NCBI GenBank assembly: GCA_017744755.1
Contig: JAGIAU010000057.1
Coordinates: 1-5,772 of the forward strand
DNA: 5,772 nt
Direction of reading: 5' to 3'
From: Microbacteriaceae bacterium
Lineage (GTDB): Bacteria > Actinomycetota > Actinomycetes > Actinomycetales > Microbacteriaceae
This document shows, piece by piece, positions 5,191-5,772 of the stretch. The notes under the pieces were generated by a model, which did not search any database, was not told the DNA's origin, and saw only the letters and a list, made by a program, of their open reading frames with translations. A program made the translations under genes and the position numbers. Each line of letters begins with the position of its first letter. Within the stretch, counting starts at the first letter, position 1.

Positions 5191-5279
5191 CCCGTTCGAT
5201 CCGTTTTCAGGGATAGAAGGGGGTTCGGGCGCAATACGCGCTCATACCCGGCTCTGTCCCTGAAAACGGGTCGAACGGG
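5191..5279. repeat. Long palindromic element, copy C (tandem gap)
   Basis: Arms 5191-5216 and 5254-5279 are 26-bp inverted repeats with only two non-Watson-Crick positions (T5200/G5270 and T5214/G5256). Both would be G.U pairs in a plus-strand RNA. The core between GGGAT and GTCCC differs from copy A at 3 of 41 positions and has the same orientation. The outer arms CCCGTTC/GAACGGG are unrelated to those of A and B but complementary to each other. It sits between two minus-strand genes: 36 nt past the stop of the chimeric gene and upstream of the DUF559 gene. Confidence 0.9.
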
Positions 5280-5315
5280 ACGCTGGGGCGAGGGGAGGCG
5301 GGCGGGATAGGGGGG

Positions 5316-5772
5316 TCAGGAGGGCCTGCGGGCGGTGCCGTAGGCCATGTAGTGCCAGGAGGCGGGGACGATGCGGTCCCAGAGGGCCTGGTCGGCGCGC
5401 GCGAGGCGGTCGCGCGCCGGCTCCGAGGTGCCGAGGACGGCGAACACGCCGCCGACGCGCAGGTCCACGTCCGCGAAGCGGTCCCCGAGCAGCTCGCGGA
5501 GCCGCGCGAGGCGGAGGTACTGCCAGGTGCGGGCGCGCCGGATCCGGTAGGCGACCGCGCGGGCGCCGCGGTGCAGCCAGGAGCCGCGGAGGTTCTCCGC
5601 CCACAGGAGCAGGCCGCCCGGCCGGAGCGCGTCGCGGATCGCGTCGAGCGCCGCCTCCGGAAGGGCCGGATCGGCGCTGCCGAGGCCGCCGTGGATGAAC
5701 AGCATCGGCTCGCCCTCGCCGTATTCGGCGTAGTACATCTTGATGTCGTTGACGGGGGCCATGCCGCTCGTC
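5316..5772 (-). CDS. Chimeric frame: alpha/beta-hydrolase N-terminus joined to methyltransferase C-terminus (5' end outside window)
   Basis: The minus-strand frame is open from the window edge to TGA at 5318-5316. From the ATG at 5762 it encodes 148 aa, but three in-frame codons before it (Thr-Ser-Gly) fit the hydrolase pattern, so the true start probably lies beyond the window. Residues 1-30 (APVNDIKMYYAEYGEGEP, then MLFIHGGLGSA) match the opening of alpha/beta hydrolases, with the HGG oxyanion loop at 24-26. From about residue 32 the protein changes to a class I SAM-methyltransferase tail: DAIRDALRPGGLLLWAENLR (40-59), then GGVFAVLG (104-111) and SWHYMAYGTARR (135-146). The hydrolase lacks its nucleophile Ser, acid and His, and the methyltransferase lacks its SAM-binding glycine motif. 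Neither enzyme can be functional. It is probably a deletion fusion or pseudogene, or an assembly artefact. Confidence 0.65.
   Translation of the reverse strand, partial: TSGMAPVNDIKMYYAEYGEGEPMLFIHGGLGSADPALPEAALDAIRDALRPGGLLLWAENLRGSWLHRGARAVAYRIRRARTWQYLRLARLRELLGDRFADVDLRVGGVFAVLGTSEPARDRLARADQALWDRIVPASWHYMAYGTARRPS

Noticed and set aside
4284..5216. 310-codon plus-strand open frame opposite the DUF559 gene
   Set aside because: Antisense shadow with Arg/Pro/Ala-rich sequence; its end is encoded by palindrome copy C.
5130..5234. Longer start (ATG at 5234) for the DUF559 gene
   Set aside because: The extra residues are translated from the palindromic element and the gap next to it and do not resemble the family N-terminus, which begins after the ATG at 5129.
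3195..5279. Repeated sequence considered as a CRISPR array
   Set aside because: Only three copies, about 1 kb apart with genes between them, in mixed orientation and each nearly fully palindromic; no spacer-repeat periodicity and no cas genes.
3195..5279. Composite transposon or insertion sequence bounded by the repeats
   Set aside because: The genes between the copies are a membrane protease and a DUF559 protein. No transposase or integrase motif is present, and no direct target-site duplications flank any copy.
5242..5604. 120-codon minus-strand frame overlapping the chimeric gene
   Set aside because: Pro/Arg-rich shadow in another frame that runs into palindrome copy C; no domain.

Overview
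The window is 5.8 kb of very GC-rich DNA. The strong G/C bias at third codon positions, the DUF559 'AbiEi-like' protein, the R-less actinobacterial CPBP protease variant and the apparent leaderless promoters all point to a high-GC actinobacterium, most likely Microbacteriaceae. That family-level placement is an inference, not something read directly from a marker gene.

Layout. Left part (1-3130, minus strand): a peptide/nickel-type ABC importer locus. It reads, in transcription order, a short 356-aa substrate-binding-like lipoprotein (3130-2060), a full-length family-5 substrate-binding lipoprotein (1925-294), and the first 69 codons of a DppB/OppB-type permease (208-1, running off the window). 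A GC-rich hairpin with a UNCG-type tetraloop separates the full-length binding protein from the permease, as expected where the lipoprotein must be made in excess. Middle (3358-4119, plus strand): a CPBP-family intramembrane protease. It is divergent from the short lipoprotein, and both genes have a TANNNT box exactly 6 nt before their ATG. Right (5129-4260, minus): a DUF559 nuclease-fold protein with an N-terminal AbiEi-like region. Far right (5316 to window end, minus): a chimeric reading frame whose start looks like an alpha/beta hydrolase and whose remainder looks like the C-terminal half of a SAM-dependent methyltransferase.

The most striking non-coding content is a family of three long palindromic elements (about 87-95 bp each, around 3195-3281, 4163-4257 and 5191-5279), one in each of the three consecutive intergenic gaps of the right half. 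They share a directional core and very long inverted arms. The outermost arm sequences differ from copy to copy yet remain self-complementary within each copy. I recognise no named family for them. They sit in divergent, convergent and tandem gaps alike, so a plain terminator role does not explain all three.

Apart from the ABC operon the genes show no obvious shared pathway. The region has marks of local rearrangement: a lipoprotein lacking one binding lobe, a hydrolase/methyltransferase fusion and dispersed palindromes.
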